This document shows positions 56,387 through 64,000 of a stretch of 64,000 nt of DNA, one piece after another. The notes below the pieces were generated by a model that saw nothing but the letters and a program-made list of their open reading frames with translations, searched no databases and was not told the DNA's origin. The DNA is from Phreatobacter sp. (lineage in GTDB: Bacteria; Pseudomonadota; Alphaproteobacteria; Rhizobiales; Phreatobacteraceae). The DNA is taken from positions 1 to 64,000 of the forward strand of contig NZ_JAPZTZ010000003.1 of assembly GCF_027532945.1 (NCBI RefSeq), read 5' to 3'. The position numbers and the translations under genes were made by a program. The stretch's first letter is position 1. Every line of letters begins with the position of its first letter.

Positions 56387-57571
56387 ATGGCCGGGATCTC
56401 GCTACGCGCCATCCGCAAGAGTTTTCGCGACACGTCCGTGCTGCAGGGCGTGTCGCTCGATATCGCCGATGGCGAGTTCCTGACGCTGGTCGGTCCGTCG
56501 GGCTGCGGCAAGACGACGATCCTGCGCATCATCGCCGGCCTGGAAACGCAGGACGACGGCGACGTCGCGATCGGCGGCGCCGTGGTGGACGACCTGCCAC
56601 CCAAGGCGCGCGACATCGCCATGGTGTTCCAGTCCTACGCGCTCTACCCCTACATGACGGTGGCCGAGAATATCGGCCTGCCGCTGGAAATGCGGCGCCT
56701 GAACGCCGCACAGCGCCTGCCGGTCCTCGGCCGCGCCATGCCGGGTGCAGGGGCTCTTCGCGCCGGCATCGCAGCGGACGTTACGGCGGTCGCGGAGGGG
56801 CTCGGCATCGGCCATCTCCTGGCGCGCCGGCCCGCCCAGCTCTCCGGCGGCCAGCGCCAGCGTGTCGCCCTGGCGCGGGCCATGGTGCGCCGCCCCAAGG
56901 CCTTCCTCATGGATGAGCCGCTGTCAAACCTCGATGCGAAGATGCGCGTCCAGGCCCGCACCGAGATTTCGGAGCTGCATCGCAGCCTCGGCACCACCTT
57001 CGTCTATGTCACCCATGACCAGGCCGAGGCCATGACCATGTCGGACCGCGTGGCGGTCATGATGGGCGGCCGACTGATGCAGGTGGCGCGCCCCCAGGCG
57101 ATCTACGACGACCCGCAGGACCTCGCCGTGGCGAACTTCATCGGCACGCCCGAGATCAACACCATCCCCGGACGGGTCGAGCAGGACGGGCGCCTCGCAG
57201 TCCTTGGCGAGCCATGGCCGATCGACGTCGCCGCCCCCGCCGGCAGCCAGGTCACCGTCGCGATCCGTCCCGAAGCACTGGCGATAGCTGGCGATGCGGC
57301 CGGCTCCATCACGCTGAGCGGCACCGTCCGGCATGTTGAGATGCTGGGCGCCGAGACCCTCGTCCACCTGCGCCTGTCTGCCGTCGACAAGCCGGTTATC
57401 GCCCGGGTCGAGCCGACGGTCGGCGCCCGCTTCCGCCCCGGCGAGGAAGCCCATGTCTCGGTGGCACCGGGACGCGTGCTGGTCTTCGCCGCCGACGGCC
57501 GCCGGCTCGTCGCCGAGGCCGAGACGGCAGCGCCGCTGCAGCCACGCCCGGCGGTCGCGCTCCATGTCTGA
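56387..57571 (+). CDS. ABC transporter ATP-binding protein, UgpC/MalK type
   Basis: The 394-residue ATPase has Walker A GPSGCGKTT (about 37-45), Q-loop VFQSYALYPYMTV, signature LSGGQRQRVALARA, Walker B AFLMDEPLSNLDAK and switch His in VTHDQAEAMTM. A C-terminal TOBE domain (about 285-375) follows. An insertion of about 20 Ala/Gly-rich residues occurs before the signature (AQRLPVLGRAMPGAGALRA). It powers the two permeases directly downstream, with which it overlaps by 8 bp. Confidence 0.87.
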   Translation: MAGISLRAIRKSFRDTSVLQGVSLDIADGEFLTLVGPSGCGKTTILRIIAGLETQDDGDVAIGGAVVDDLPPKARDIAMVFQSYALYPYMTVAENIGLPLEMRRLNAAQRLPVLGRAMPGAGALRAGIAADVTAVAEGLGIGHLLARRPAQLSGGQRQRVALARAMVRRPKAFLMDEPLSNLDAKMRVQARTEISELHRSLGTTFVYVTHDQAEAMTMSDRVAVMMGGRLMQVARPQAIYDDPQDLAVANFIGTPEINTIPGRVEQDGRLAVLGEPWPIDVAAPAGSQVTVAIRPEALAIAGDAAGSITLSGTVRHVEMLGAETLVHLRLSAVDKPVIARVEPTVGARFRPGEEAHVSVAPGRVLVFAADGRRLVAEAETAAPLQPRPAVALHV

Positions 57572-58499
57572 CGTTGCGCTCCCCCACGCCGCGAGTCTCG
57601 TGGCGCATCGGCGCAAAGCCGCCGGCGAGGCCGCCGAGCAACTTGCCGCCTGGGTGCTGGCTGGCCCCGCCTTCGTGCTGATCTGGGTGATGCTGCTCGG
57701 CCCCACCGTCGCCGTCGTGGTGCTCTCCTTCACCGACTGGACCTTCGGCATGCCGGAGATCGCCTGGGCGGGTCTCGACAATTACCGCGAGATGGCGGCC
57801 GACGCGGTGTTTTGGCAGACGCTGCGCAACACGCTGACCTACGTCGCCTTCGTGGTGCCGCTGTCGGTCTTCCTCGGTCTCGGCGCCGCCATCCTGATCG
57901 AGGCCGGCACCAGCCTGCGCGGCTTCTATCGAGCCGCTTTCTTCCTGCCCGTCGTTTCGACCCTGCTGGCCATGGCGCTGGTGTTCCAGTTCGCCTTCCA
58001 TCCGACGGTCGGAGCCATCAACCTGGCACTTGCCTTCGTCGGACTGCCGACCACCGACTGGCTGAAGAACCCCAACACCGCTCTCTTTGCCCTTGGCGTC
58101 ATCGGCGTCTGGCAGGCGATCGGCCTCTCCATGGTCCTGTTTGTCGCCGGCCTGAAGGCCATCCCGAAGGACCTCTACGAGGCCGCGGCGGTGGACGGGG
58201 CAGACGGCGCCTTCGAGCGGTTCCGGCGCGTGACCTGGCCGATGCTCGGCCCGGCGACGCTCTTCGTCGTCACCATCACCGCCATCAGGTCCTTCCAGGT
58301 CTTTGACACGGTTCAGGTGCTCACCGATGGCGGGCCGAACAAGGCCACCAACGTCCTGCTGTTCCAGATGTACCAGGAGGGCTTTTCCTTCCTGCGCTCT
58401 GCCTATGCCGCCGCCCTCACCGTCGTCTTCCTCGGCTTTGTCCTGCTGGTCACCGTCATCCAGGTGAAGCTGCAGGAGCGCCACACCCACTACGGCTGA
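57564..58499 (+). CDS. ABC transporter permease, UgpA/MalF type
   Basis: The 311-residue protein has six main spans and the family coupling loop YEAAAVDGADGAFERFRRVTWPML (residues about 204-227), with GGPNKATNVLLFQMYQEGF near the end. It pairs with the UgpE-type permease 7 bp downstream. The binding protein for this pair is probably the one at 61902. Confidence 0.87.
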   Translation: MSDVALPHAASLVAHRRKAAGEAAEQLAAWVLAGPAFVLIWVMLLGPTVAVVVLSFTDWTFGMPEIAWAGLDNYREMAADAVFWQTLRNTLTYVAFVVPLSVFLGLGAAILIEAGTSLRGFYRAAFFLPVVSTLLAMALVFQFAFHPTVGAINLALAFVGLPTTDWLKNPNTALFALGVIGVWQAIGLSMVLFVAGLKAIPKDLYEAAAVDGADGAFERFRRVTWPMLGPATLFVVTITAIRSFQVFDTVQVLTDGGPNKATNVLLFQMYQEGFSFLRSAYAAALTVVFLGFVLLVTVIQVKLQERHTHYG

Positions 58500-58506
58500 G
58501 GCTCCC

Positions 58507-59343
58507 GTGCGAACCCGATCCTCCGGCCTCGGCTTCCAGCTCTTCCGCCACGGCGTCCTTGGCCTTGGCGCCATCCTCATGCTGGCGCCCTTCGTCATCA
58601 TGGTCTCGGTGAGCCTGAAGCCCTCCGGCGAGATTTTTGCGCCGGAGTTCGCGCTGCTGCCGAAGCAGTGGCACGCCTGGCAGAACTATTCCGACGCCTT
58701 CACCCGCCAGCCACTCGCCCGCTACATTCTCAACGGCTTCATTGTCACCGGCGCCATCTTCACCTGCCAGCTGCTGACCGCCCTGCCCTGCGCCTATGCG
58801 CTGGCGAAGCTGCGCTGGCGCGGCCGCGAGACAATGTTCCTGCTGGTGCTGCTCGGGCTGCTGATCCCGCCGCAGGTGACCGCCATCCCCCTCTACATCC
58901 TGCTCTGGCAGCTCGGCCTGTTGAACACCTACGCAGCGATCATCCTGCCCTCGACCATCTCGGTCTTCGGCATCTTCCTGCTGAGGCAGTTCTTTCTCAC
59001 CGTCCCGGACGACCTGATCAACGCCGCCCGGCTCGACGGGCTCGGCGAGTTCGCCATCGTCTGGTGCATCATGATGCCGACGGCCATGCCGGCAGTCGTC
59101 GCCTTCGGCGTGCTGTCGCTGGTGTGGAACTGGAACGAGTTCTTCTGGCCGCTGGTGGTCATCCAGTCCGAGCATCTCGCCACCCCGCCGCTGGGGGTCG
59201 TGTTCTTCGCCAGCGCCGAGGCGGGGACGAATTACGGGCCGCTCATGGCCGCCGCGACCGCCATCACCGCCCCCCTCGTCATCGCCTTCCTCGCTGCCCA
59301 GCGCTGGTTCATCGACGGCGTCACCATGACGGCCGTGAAGTGA
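58507..59343 (+). CDS. ABC transporter permease, UgpE/MalG type
   Basis: The 278-residue protein has six spans, the coupling loop NAARLDGLGEFAIVWCIMMP and the C-terminal VIAFLAAQRWFIDGVTMTAVK characteristic of MalG/UgpE permeases. The start is GTG 58507. It forms the second half of the sugar-phosphate-type translocation channel. Confidence 0.87.
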   Translation: MRTRSSGLGFQLFRHGVLGLGAILMLAPFVIMVSVSLKPSGEIFAPEFALLPKQWHAWQNYSDAFTRQPLARYILNGFIVTGAIFTCQLLTALPCAYALAKLRWRGRETMFLLVLLGLLIPPQVTAIPLYILLWQLGLLNTYAAIILPSTISVFGIFLLRQFFLTVPDDLINAARLDGLGEFAIVWCIMMPTAMPAVVAFGVLSLVWNWNEFFWPLVVIQSEHLATPPLGVVFFASAEAGTNYGPLMAAATAITAPLVIAFLAAQRWFIDGVTMTAVK

Positions 59344-59366
59344 GCATGTCCCACCGGAGACCGACC

Positions 59367-60230
59367 ATGACCCCCATCAACCGCCGCCTTGTCCTCGCCG
59401 CCGCCGGAGCCGTGATCGCGGCTCCCGCGCTCGCCCAGACCCGTCCCACGCTGAAGATCGGCCTTGGGCCGCAGCAGCCGACCCAGGCCGACACCCGCCG
59501 CGTCTGGGAGCCGGTCTACAAGGCCGTTGCCGACAAGGTTGGCGCCAATCTGGAGCTGCAGGTCGCCAATGACTGGGCCGGCATCGCCACGGCGCTCGCC
59601 AATGAGCAGATCGACGTCGCCCAGATGGGTCCCTGGGGCTATATTCTCGCCAAGGTGCGGGGCGATGCCCGCATCATCAACACGATGCTGGTCAACGGCA
59701 TCCCCACCTACAAGGCGATCATCGTCGCCCGTCCGGGCCTGACCATCACCGCCTTCCCCGAGGATGCCCGCGGCAAGTCCATGCAGATGCTCGACGTCGG
59801 CTCGACCTCGGGCTGGCTGGTGCCGACCCATTTCCTGCGCTCCAAGGGCATCGACCCCAAGACCTTCTTCGGCCGCTACGCCGAGGGCGCTTCCGCCGCT
59901 GCCGCGCAGATGGCGACCATCAACGGCCAGGTCGACCTTGCCACGGGCTGGGACACCCACCGCAACACCATGATCCGCAACGGCACGATCCAGCCGACCT
60001 CCAACACGGTCGTATGGGAATCCGACCCGCTGCCGAACGAGTGCGTCGTGGTGTCGAAGAGCTTCCCACAGGCCCGTGCCGAGGCCATCGGCGCGGCACT
60101 CGCCGGCCTGTCCGACGAGGAGAAGAAGCTGCTGCCCTGGCCCTATACCGGCTTCGTGCCGGCCACCCACCAGCCCTACGAGGGCCTGGAAAAGATGGGC
60201 CGGGACCTCGGCGCGATCCGGACCTCGTGA
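59367..60230 (+). CDS. phnD: Phosphonate/phosphate-type ABC binding protein (PhnD-like)
   Basis: The 287-residue protein has a signal sequence (INRRLVLAAAGAVIAAPALAQ) and the PhnD pattern: KIGLGPQQPTQADTRRVWEPV, DWAGIATALANEQIDVAQMGPW, ARGKSMQMLDVGSTSGWLVP and VVWESDPLPNECVVV. ATG 59367 is preferred because GGAG lies 8 bases upstream; ATG 59346 is possible. It binds phosphonates, phosphite or phosphate esters and feeds the PhnE/PhnC proteins encoded next. Confidence 0.85.
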   Translation: MTPINRRLVLAAAGAVIAAPALAQTRPTLKIGLGPQQPTQADTRRVWEPVYKAVADKVGANLELQVANDWAGIATALANEQIDVAQMGPWGYILAKVRGDARIINTMLVNGIPTYKAIIVARPGLTITAFPEDARGKSMQMLDVGSTSGWLVPTHFLRSKGIDPKTFFGRYAEGASAAAAQMATINGQVDLATGWDTHRNTMIRNGTIQPTSNTVVWESDPLPNECVVVSKSFPQARAEAIGAALAGLSDEEKKLLPWPYTGFVPATHQPYEGLEKMGRDLGAIRTS

Positions 60231-60232
60231 CG

Positions 60233-61060
60233 ATGGTCCGCGACGACGTCCCCGTGCGGCGGGCTGACGGCTCCTATGCGGAGCCGTCGGTCACCCTGCT
60301 GTCCCGCGCCACTCTGGCGCGGGTCGCGGTCATCGTGGCTGTCGTCGCCTTCATCCTCGCGTCGGTGCGCATCGCCGAGGTGGATCCTGCCAAGCTCGTG
60401 ACCGGCCTGCCGCGGCTGTGGTCGTGGGCGTCCAAGGCCTGGCCGCCCTATGCCGGCGACTTCGACGCTTTCCTCTACCGGGCGCTCGAGACGGTGGCGA
60501 TCGCCACGGTCGGCACGGCGGTCGCGACGCTGCTTGCCTTCCCGCTGTCGGTCTTCATTGCCCGCAATGTCACGCCCTCGCCGCTCCTGTCGGTGCCTGT
60601 CAGAGCGGTGGTCAACGCCTTCCGCGGCATCGACACGGTGGTCTTCGCCATCCTGTTCGTTGCAGCCGTTGGCCTCGGGCCCTTCGCCGGGGTGCTGGGC
60701 ATGATCGTTCATTCGCTGGGCGTCATCGCCAAGCTCAATGCCGAGGCCATCGAGACCATCCCGCCCGCCCCTCTCGAGGCCGCGGCGCTGTCGGGGGCCA
60801 ATCGCACCAAGGTCGTCACCTACGCCATGCTGCCGACCGTGCTGCCGAACCTTGCCTCGGTCTCGCTCTATGTCTGGGAGGCCAATGTCCGCACCTCGAC
60901 CATCCTCGGCATCGTCGGGGCCGGGGGCATCGGCATCGAGATCAAGGCGGCCATCGACCTCCTCGACTTCCAGAAGCTCCTGACCCTCTCGGCCATCGTG
61001 CTGGTCATGGTCACCGCCATCGACCAGTTCTCGGCCTGGCTGCGGCGGAGGCTGGTCTGA
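60233..61060 (+). CDS. phnE: Phosphonate ABC transporter permease (PhnE-like)
   Basis: The 275-residue protein has the PhnE blocks VATLLAFPLSVFIARNVTP, FRGIDTVVFAILFVAAVGLGPFAG (shown as a region at about 122-146), EAIETIPPAPLEAAALSGA and STILGIVGAGGIGIEIKAAI. It overlaps the phnC start by 1 base. Only one PhnE is present, so a homodimer is likely. Confidence 0.87.
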   Translation: MVRDDVPVRRADGSYAEPSVTLLSRATLARVAVIVAVVAFILASVRIAEVDPAKLVTGLPRLWSWASKAWPPYAGDFDAFLYRALETVAIATVGTAVATLLAFPLSVFIARNVTPSPLLSVPVRAVVNAFRGIDTVVFAILFVAAVGLGPFAGVLGMIVHSLGVIAKLNAEAIETIPPAPLEAAALSGANRTKVVTYAMLPTVLPNLASVSLYVWEANVRTSTILGIVGAGGIGIEIKAAIDLLDFQKLLTLSAIVLVMVTAIDQFSAWLRRRLV

Positions 61061-61863
61061 TGCCTGCCGTGCTCAGCCTCAGCGGCGTGTCCAAGACCTA
61101 TGGATCGACCATCGCCCTCGCCGACGTATCCTTCACCGTCGCGCCCGGCGAGGTCGTAGCCCTGGTCGGCCCCTCCGGGGCGGGCAAATCGACGGTCTTC
61201 CGCTGCGTGACGCGGCTCGTTGCGCCCGATGCCGGCAGTGTATCCGTCCTCGGAAGCGACCTTGCAGGCCTGCGTGGCCGGCAGCTCAGGGACGCGCGCC
61301 GCGACATCGGTCTCATCTTCCAGCAGTTCAACCTGATCAGCCGCATGTCGGCCCTCGACAACGTCCTGGCGGGCCGCATGGGCCACGTGGCGACATGGCG
61401 CGTCGTCGCCCGCCGCTTCCCCGCCGCGGATCGGCAGCTGGCGCTCGCCTGCCTCGACCGGGTCGGGCTCCTCGACAAGGCCTACCAGCGCGCCGACTCC
61501 CTCTCGGGCGGCCAGCAGCAGAGGGTTGCCATCGCGCGGGTCCTCGCGCAGCGCTCGCGGGTGCTCCTCGCAGACGAGCCAGTCTCGAGCCTCGACCCAA
61601 AGGCCGCCGACAACGTGCTGACGGTGCTGCGCTCCGTCGCGCGGGAGAACGGCATCGCCGTCCTGTGTTCGCTGCACCAGGTCGATCTGGCGCGACGCTT
61701 CGCCGACCGTGTCGTCGCCTTGCGCAGCGGACGGCTGGTGCTCGACGCGCCAGCCGCGGCCCTCACTCCCGCCGCCTTCGCCGACATCTACGGCACGCCG
61801 GAACCGCCGGCTGGCGAGACCCTCCCATCCTGCGACGCGCCCCCGCGCATCGCAGCTGCATGA
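61060..61863 (+). CDS. phnC: Phosphonate ABC transporter ATP-binding protein (PhnC-like)
   Basis: The 267-residue ATPase has Walker A GPSGAGKST (about 36-44), the PhnC-type stretch IFQQFNLISRMSALDNVLAGR, signature LSGGQQQRVAIARVLAQ, Walker B LLADEPVSSLDPKAA and switch His in CSLHQVDLARRFAD. These blocks are typical of PhnC rather than sugar ATPases. It completes a PhnDEC importer inserted between the Ugp-type permeases and their presumed binding protein. Confidence 0.88.
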   Translation: MPAVLSLSGVSKTYGSTIALADVSFTVAPGEVVALVGPSGAGKSTVFRCVTRLVAPDAGSVSVLGSDLAGLRGRQLRDARRDIGLIFQQFNLISRMSALDNVLAGRMGHVATWRVVARRFPAADRQLALACLDRVGLLDKAYQRADSLSGGQQQRVAIARVLAQRSRVLLADEPVSSLDPKAADNVLTVLRSVARENGIAVLCSLHQVDLARRFADRVVALRSGRLVLDAPAAALTPAAFADIYGTPEPPAGETLPSCDAPPRIAAA

Positions 61864-61901
61864 CGCATGTCCCGATGCCACTCCCCACCCCGGAGACGAC
61901 C

Positions 61902-63185
61902 ATGACCACGACCCGCCGCACCTTCCTCGCCAGCACCGCCGCCACCCTGGCGCTGCCCTCCTACCTGCGTGCCCAGAGCAGCACGATCGAGCTCGAGGTG
62001 CAGTACTCCATCCCTGTCCTGTTCAAGGACCTGTTGGAGAAGCTCGCCGCGGATTTCCAGAAGGCCCATCCGGGCATCGCCATCAAGCTTCGTGCTCCGG
62101 AAGTTGGCTATGAGGAAATCCTCCAGCGCAACCTCCGCGACGTCGTCACCAATTCCCTCCCCGACGTCGCCTTCCACGGGCTCAACCGCCAGCGCACGCT
62201 GGAAGAGCGCCGCATCCCCGTCGACCTGAAGCCCTTCATGGACGGCGATGCGGAGACGGCATCGCTCGGCTTCTCGCCCTCGCTGCTCTCGCTCGGCCAG
62301 ACCGGCACGAAGCAGACGGGCATCGGCTTCGCCATGTCGACGCCGATCATGTACTACAACGCCGACCTGCTGAAGGCGGCCGGCGGCGACCCGGACAAGC
62401 TGCCGACGACCTGGGACGAGGTGATCCGCCTCGCCGCTGCCATCTCCGCGCCGGCGCAGAACCGCACCGGCCTGTTCTACGACTGGACCATCACCGGCAA
62501 CTGGGCCTGGCAGGCGCTCGTCATGTCGCATGGCGGCACCATGCTGAATGCCGAGGAGACCCGCGTCGCCTTCGCCGACGAGCCGGGCCAGAAGGCCATC
62601 CGCGTGCTGCGCAAGATGGTCGACGACGGCAAGATGCCGGACATCCGCCCGGAGACGGCCTTCCAGGACTTCTTCTCCGGCCGCCTCGGCATGTCCATGC
62701 AGTCGACCGCGCAGCTCGGCCGCTACAACCGCGAGATCGGCGGCCGGTTCAAGCTGGTCTGCGGCCGCTTCCCGCTCTCGGCGACCAATCCGCGCCTGCC
62801 GGCCGGCGGCAATGTGGCAATGATGTTCACCAAGGACCGCGCCCGCCAGGAGGCGGCCTGGAAGTTCATCAAATACGCCACCGGCCCGATCGGCGCGACG
62901 ACCATGGTCAACGCCACGGGCTACATGCCCGGCACGACCATTCCGGCGGAGCGGGAGGACATGCTCGGCAAGTTCTATCGCGACAACCCGAACCACCTCG
63001 TCGCCATCCGCCAGCAGGACGTGATCGCCGGCTGGTACGCCTTCCCCGGCCAGAACGCTCTGCGCATCACCGACGTGATCAACGATCACCTGCAGTCGGT
63101 GGTGAACCGGTCGAAGGACGCCGACGAGGCGCTGAAGGCCATGGGCGCCGCTGTCCAGCCGCTGCTGCCGCGCCGCGCCAGCTGA
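61902..63185 (+). CDS. Extracellular solute-binding protein, UgpB-type
   Basis: The 427-residue protein has a twin-arginine-like leader (MTTTRRTFLASTAATLALP) and the family-1 binding-protein fold: LLEKLAADFQKAHPGIAIKL, LPDVAFHGLNRQRTLEERR, TPIMYYNADLLKAAGGDPDK and ATGYMPGTTIPAEREDML. It is the likely receptor for the UgpA/E/C-type importer at 56387-59343 and may bind glycerophosphodiesters or similar organophosphates. ATG 61902 is favoured because GGAGACG lies just upstream. Confidence 0.84.
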   Translation: MTTTRRTFLASTAATLALPSYLRAQSSTIELEVQYSIPVLFKDLLEKLAADFQKAHPGIAIKLRAPEVGYEEILQRNLRDVVTNSLPDVAFHGLNRQRTLEERRIPVDLKPFMDGDAETASLGFSPSLLSLGQTGTKQTGIGFAMSTPIMYYNADLLKAAGGDPDKLPTTWDEVIRLAAAISAPAQNRTGLFYDWTITGNWAWQALVMSHGGTMLNAEETRVAFADEPGQKAIRVLRKMVDDGKMPDIRPETAFQDFFSGRLGMSMQSTAQLGRYNREIGGRFKLVCGRFPLSATNPRLPAGGNVAMMFTKDRARQEAAWKFIKYATGPIGATTMVNATGYMPGTTIPAEREDMLGKFYRDNPNHLVAIRQQDVIAGWYAFPGQNALRITDVINDHLQSVVNRSKDADEALKAMGAAVQPLLPRRAS

Positions 63186-63204
63186 GCCAGCCCCGGACCG
63201 ATCC

Positions 63205-63233
63205 GGCCCGTCCCGCCCGATGCGGGGCGGGCC
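63205..63233 (+). terminator. GC-rich hairpin between the binding protein and phosphoesterase genes
   Basis: GGCCCGTCCCGC (63205-63216) pairs with GCGGGGCGGGCC (63222-63233), 12 bp with one G-U pair and a 5-base loop. No strong T-run follows, so it may only protect the upstream mRNA or terminate part of transcription before the phosphoesterase gene. Confidence 0.6.
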
Positions 63234-63256
63234 CTTCCGCACCTTAAGGACCTCCG

Positions 63257-64000
63257 ATGACCCGCGCCGCCCGCCTCTGCATCGTCACCGACATTCACCA
63301 TGGCAAGCCGTCCTTCTCAAAAGCCGGACCGGCGGCCCTGGGGCTGATGGCGGAGTTCCGCCGCTTCGTCGATGAGACCCGGCCGGACCTCGTCCTCGAC
63401 CTCGGCGATCGCATCTCCGACGAGGCGCGCGACATTGACCTCGTGCTCGAACAAGAGGTGGCCGAGGCCTTCGCGCCCATCGCCGCGCCGCGCTTCCATC
63501 TCGATGGCAATCACGATCGCGACTACCTCGACGTGACGGACAATGATGCGATCCTCGGCCGCAAAGCCGGGCACGAGACGGTGGATGTCGGCGACTGGCG
63601 CCTCGTCGTCTGGCGCGCCGATGCAAAGCTGCACAGGCCTTCGGGCTTCGCCCTCCAGGACCCGGACCTTGCCTGGCTCGCTGCGACCGTCGCGGCTGCC
63701 GACCGGCCGCTCGCCATCGTCAGCCACGTGCCGGTCTCCGGCCATTCCCAGGTCGGCAATTTCTGGTTTCAAAACAACAGCCGCTTCTCCACCTACCCGA
63801 CCGCGGACCATGTGCGCGCCGTGCTGCGGACCGCGACGGTCCCGGTGGTGTGGATCTCCGGCCACGTGCACTGGAACACGCTCACCATGGTCGATGGCAT
63901 CGCCCACATCACGCTGCAATCGCTCACCGAGACCTTCACGACGGCGGGCGAGCCGGCGGGTGCCTTCGCGCTGCTGGAACTGTCGGACGAGGTGCTCTGG
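63257..64000 (+). CDS. Metallophosphoesterase (calcineurin-like), partial at window end
   Basis: The frame is open for 248 codons to the last base of the window, so the C-terminus is missing. The dinuclear-metal motifs are complete: VTDIHHG (D-x-H), DLGDRISD (GD), LDGNHDRD (GNHD), VSHVPVSG (H) and SGHVHWNT (GHxH). No signal peptide is seen, so it acts in the cytoplasm. After uptake by the two upstream importers, a phosphodiesterase of this class could split phosphodiesters or cyclic products of phosphonate breakdown. It resembles class III cAMP/GDPD-type phosphodiesterases; the exact substrate is unknown. Confidence 0.85.
   Translation, partial: MTRAARLCIVTDIHHGKPSFSKAGPAALGLMAEFRRFVDETRPDLVLDLGDRISDEARDIDLVLEQEVAEAFAPIAAPRFHLDGNHDRDYLDVTDNDAILGRKAGHETVDVGDWRLVVWRADAKLHRPSGFALQDPDLAWLAATVAAADRPLAIVSHVPVSGHSQVGNFWFQNNSRFSTYPTADHVRAVLRTATVPVVWISGHVHWNTLTMVDGIAHITLQSLTETFTTAGEPAGAFALLELSDEVLW

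Overview
The window is high-GC DNA whose gene content is typical of an alphaproteobacterium, most likely Hyphomicrobiales (Rhizobiales). It has stacked Liv-type, NitT/TauT, TRAP and phosphonate transport operons, a biuret-hydrolase homologue close to the Rhizobium enzyme, GTG starts, 4-bp ATGA/GTGA gene overlaps, and decayed AAGCGGACA-type dispersed repeats like those common in that order. The genus is an inference.

Layout. 1-6.1 kb is a mobile block: a complete IS630-family insertion sequence (4-1055) that has cut off the 5' end of the tnsB/tniA-like gene of a Tn7/Tn5053-type transposon, followed by tnsC/tniB, tniQ, a strong terminator and a repeat-rich end. 6.5-10.4 kb holds a small aromatic-catabolism locus: HpaH-type hydratase, carboxymuconolactone decarboxylase-like protein and Bug-type binding protein on the minus strand, with a divergent LigI-like amidohydrolase and a GntR regulator. 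10.8-33.4 kb is a same-strand block of about 20 genes. It carries a branched-chain-type ABC importer whose LivF is fused to a Tm-1-like domain, a PEP-hydrolase-family protein, a long flotillin, two SRPBCC proteins, a molybdenum hydroxylase with its large subunit split in two, a MoxR ATPase and VWA protein, and four hydrolase domains. This looks like uptake and oxidation of an unidentified, probably aromatic or N-heterocyclic, substrate.

33.7-39.5 kb carries a biuret/guanylurea-hydrolase-type gene divergent from a NitT/TauT ABC transporter and a cobalt-type nitrile hydratase/thiocyanate hydrolase family enzyme encoded as three polypeptides. 39.7-48.7 kb is controlled by a LacI protein with a clear operator. 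It encodes another NitT/TauT importer, a DegT aminotransferase, an HpsN-like (sulfopropanediol) dehydrogenase, an SDR and a zinc-type alcohol dehydrogenase. 49.4-55.2 kb has a double-winged-helix GntR regulator divergent from an SDR, an Ldh_2-family dehydrogenase and a complete TRAP transporter. The last two blocks together resemble C3-sulfonate use but lack a desulfonating enzyme. A relic of a second tniQ lies at 55.3-55.5 kb. 55.6-64 kb is an organophosphorus locus: PhnF-like regulator, Ugp-type ABC system, PhnDEC, and a metallophosphoesterase that runs off the window.

Taken together the window is a chain of nutrient-scavenging modules, each with its own importer, regulator and enzymes, bordered by transposon remnants. 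The least explained parts are the 10.8-33.4 kb block, the pairing of the split nitrile-hydratase-like enzyme with a biuret-hydrolase homologue, and the palindromic arrangement of repeats at the transposon end.
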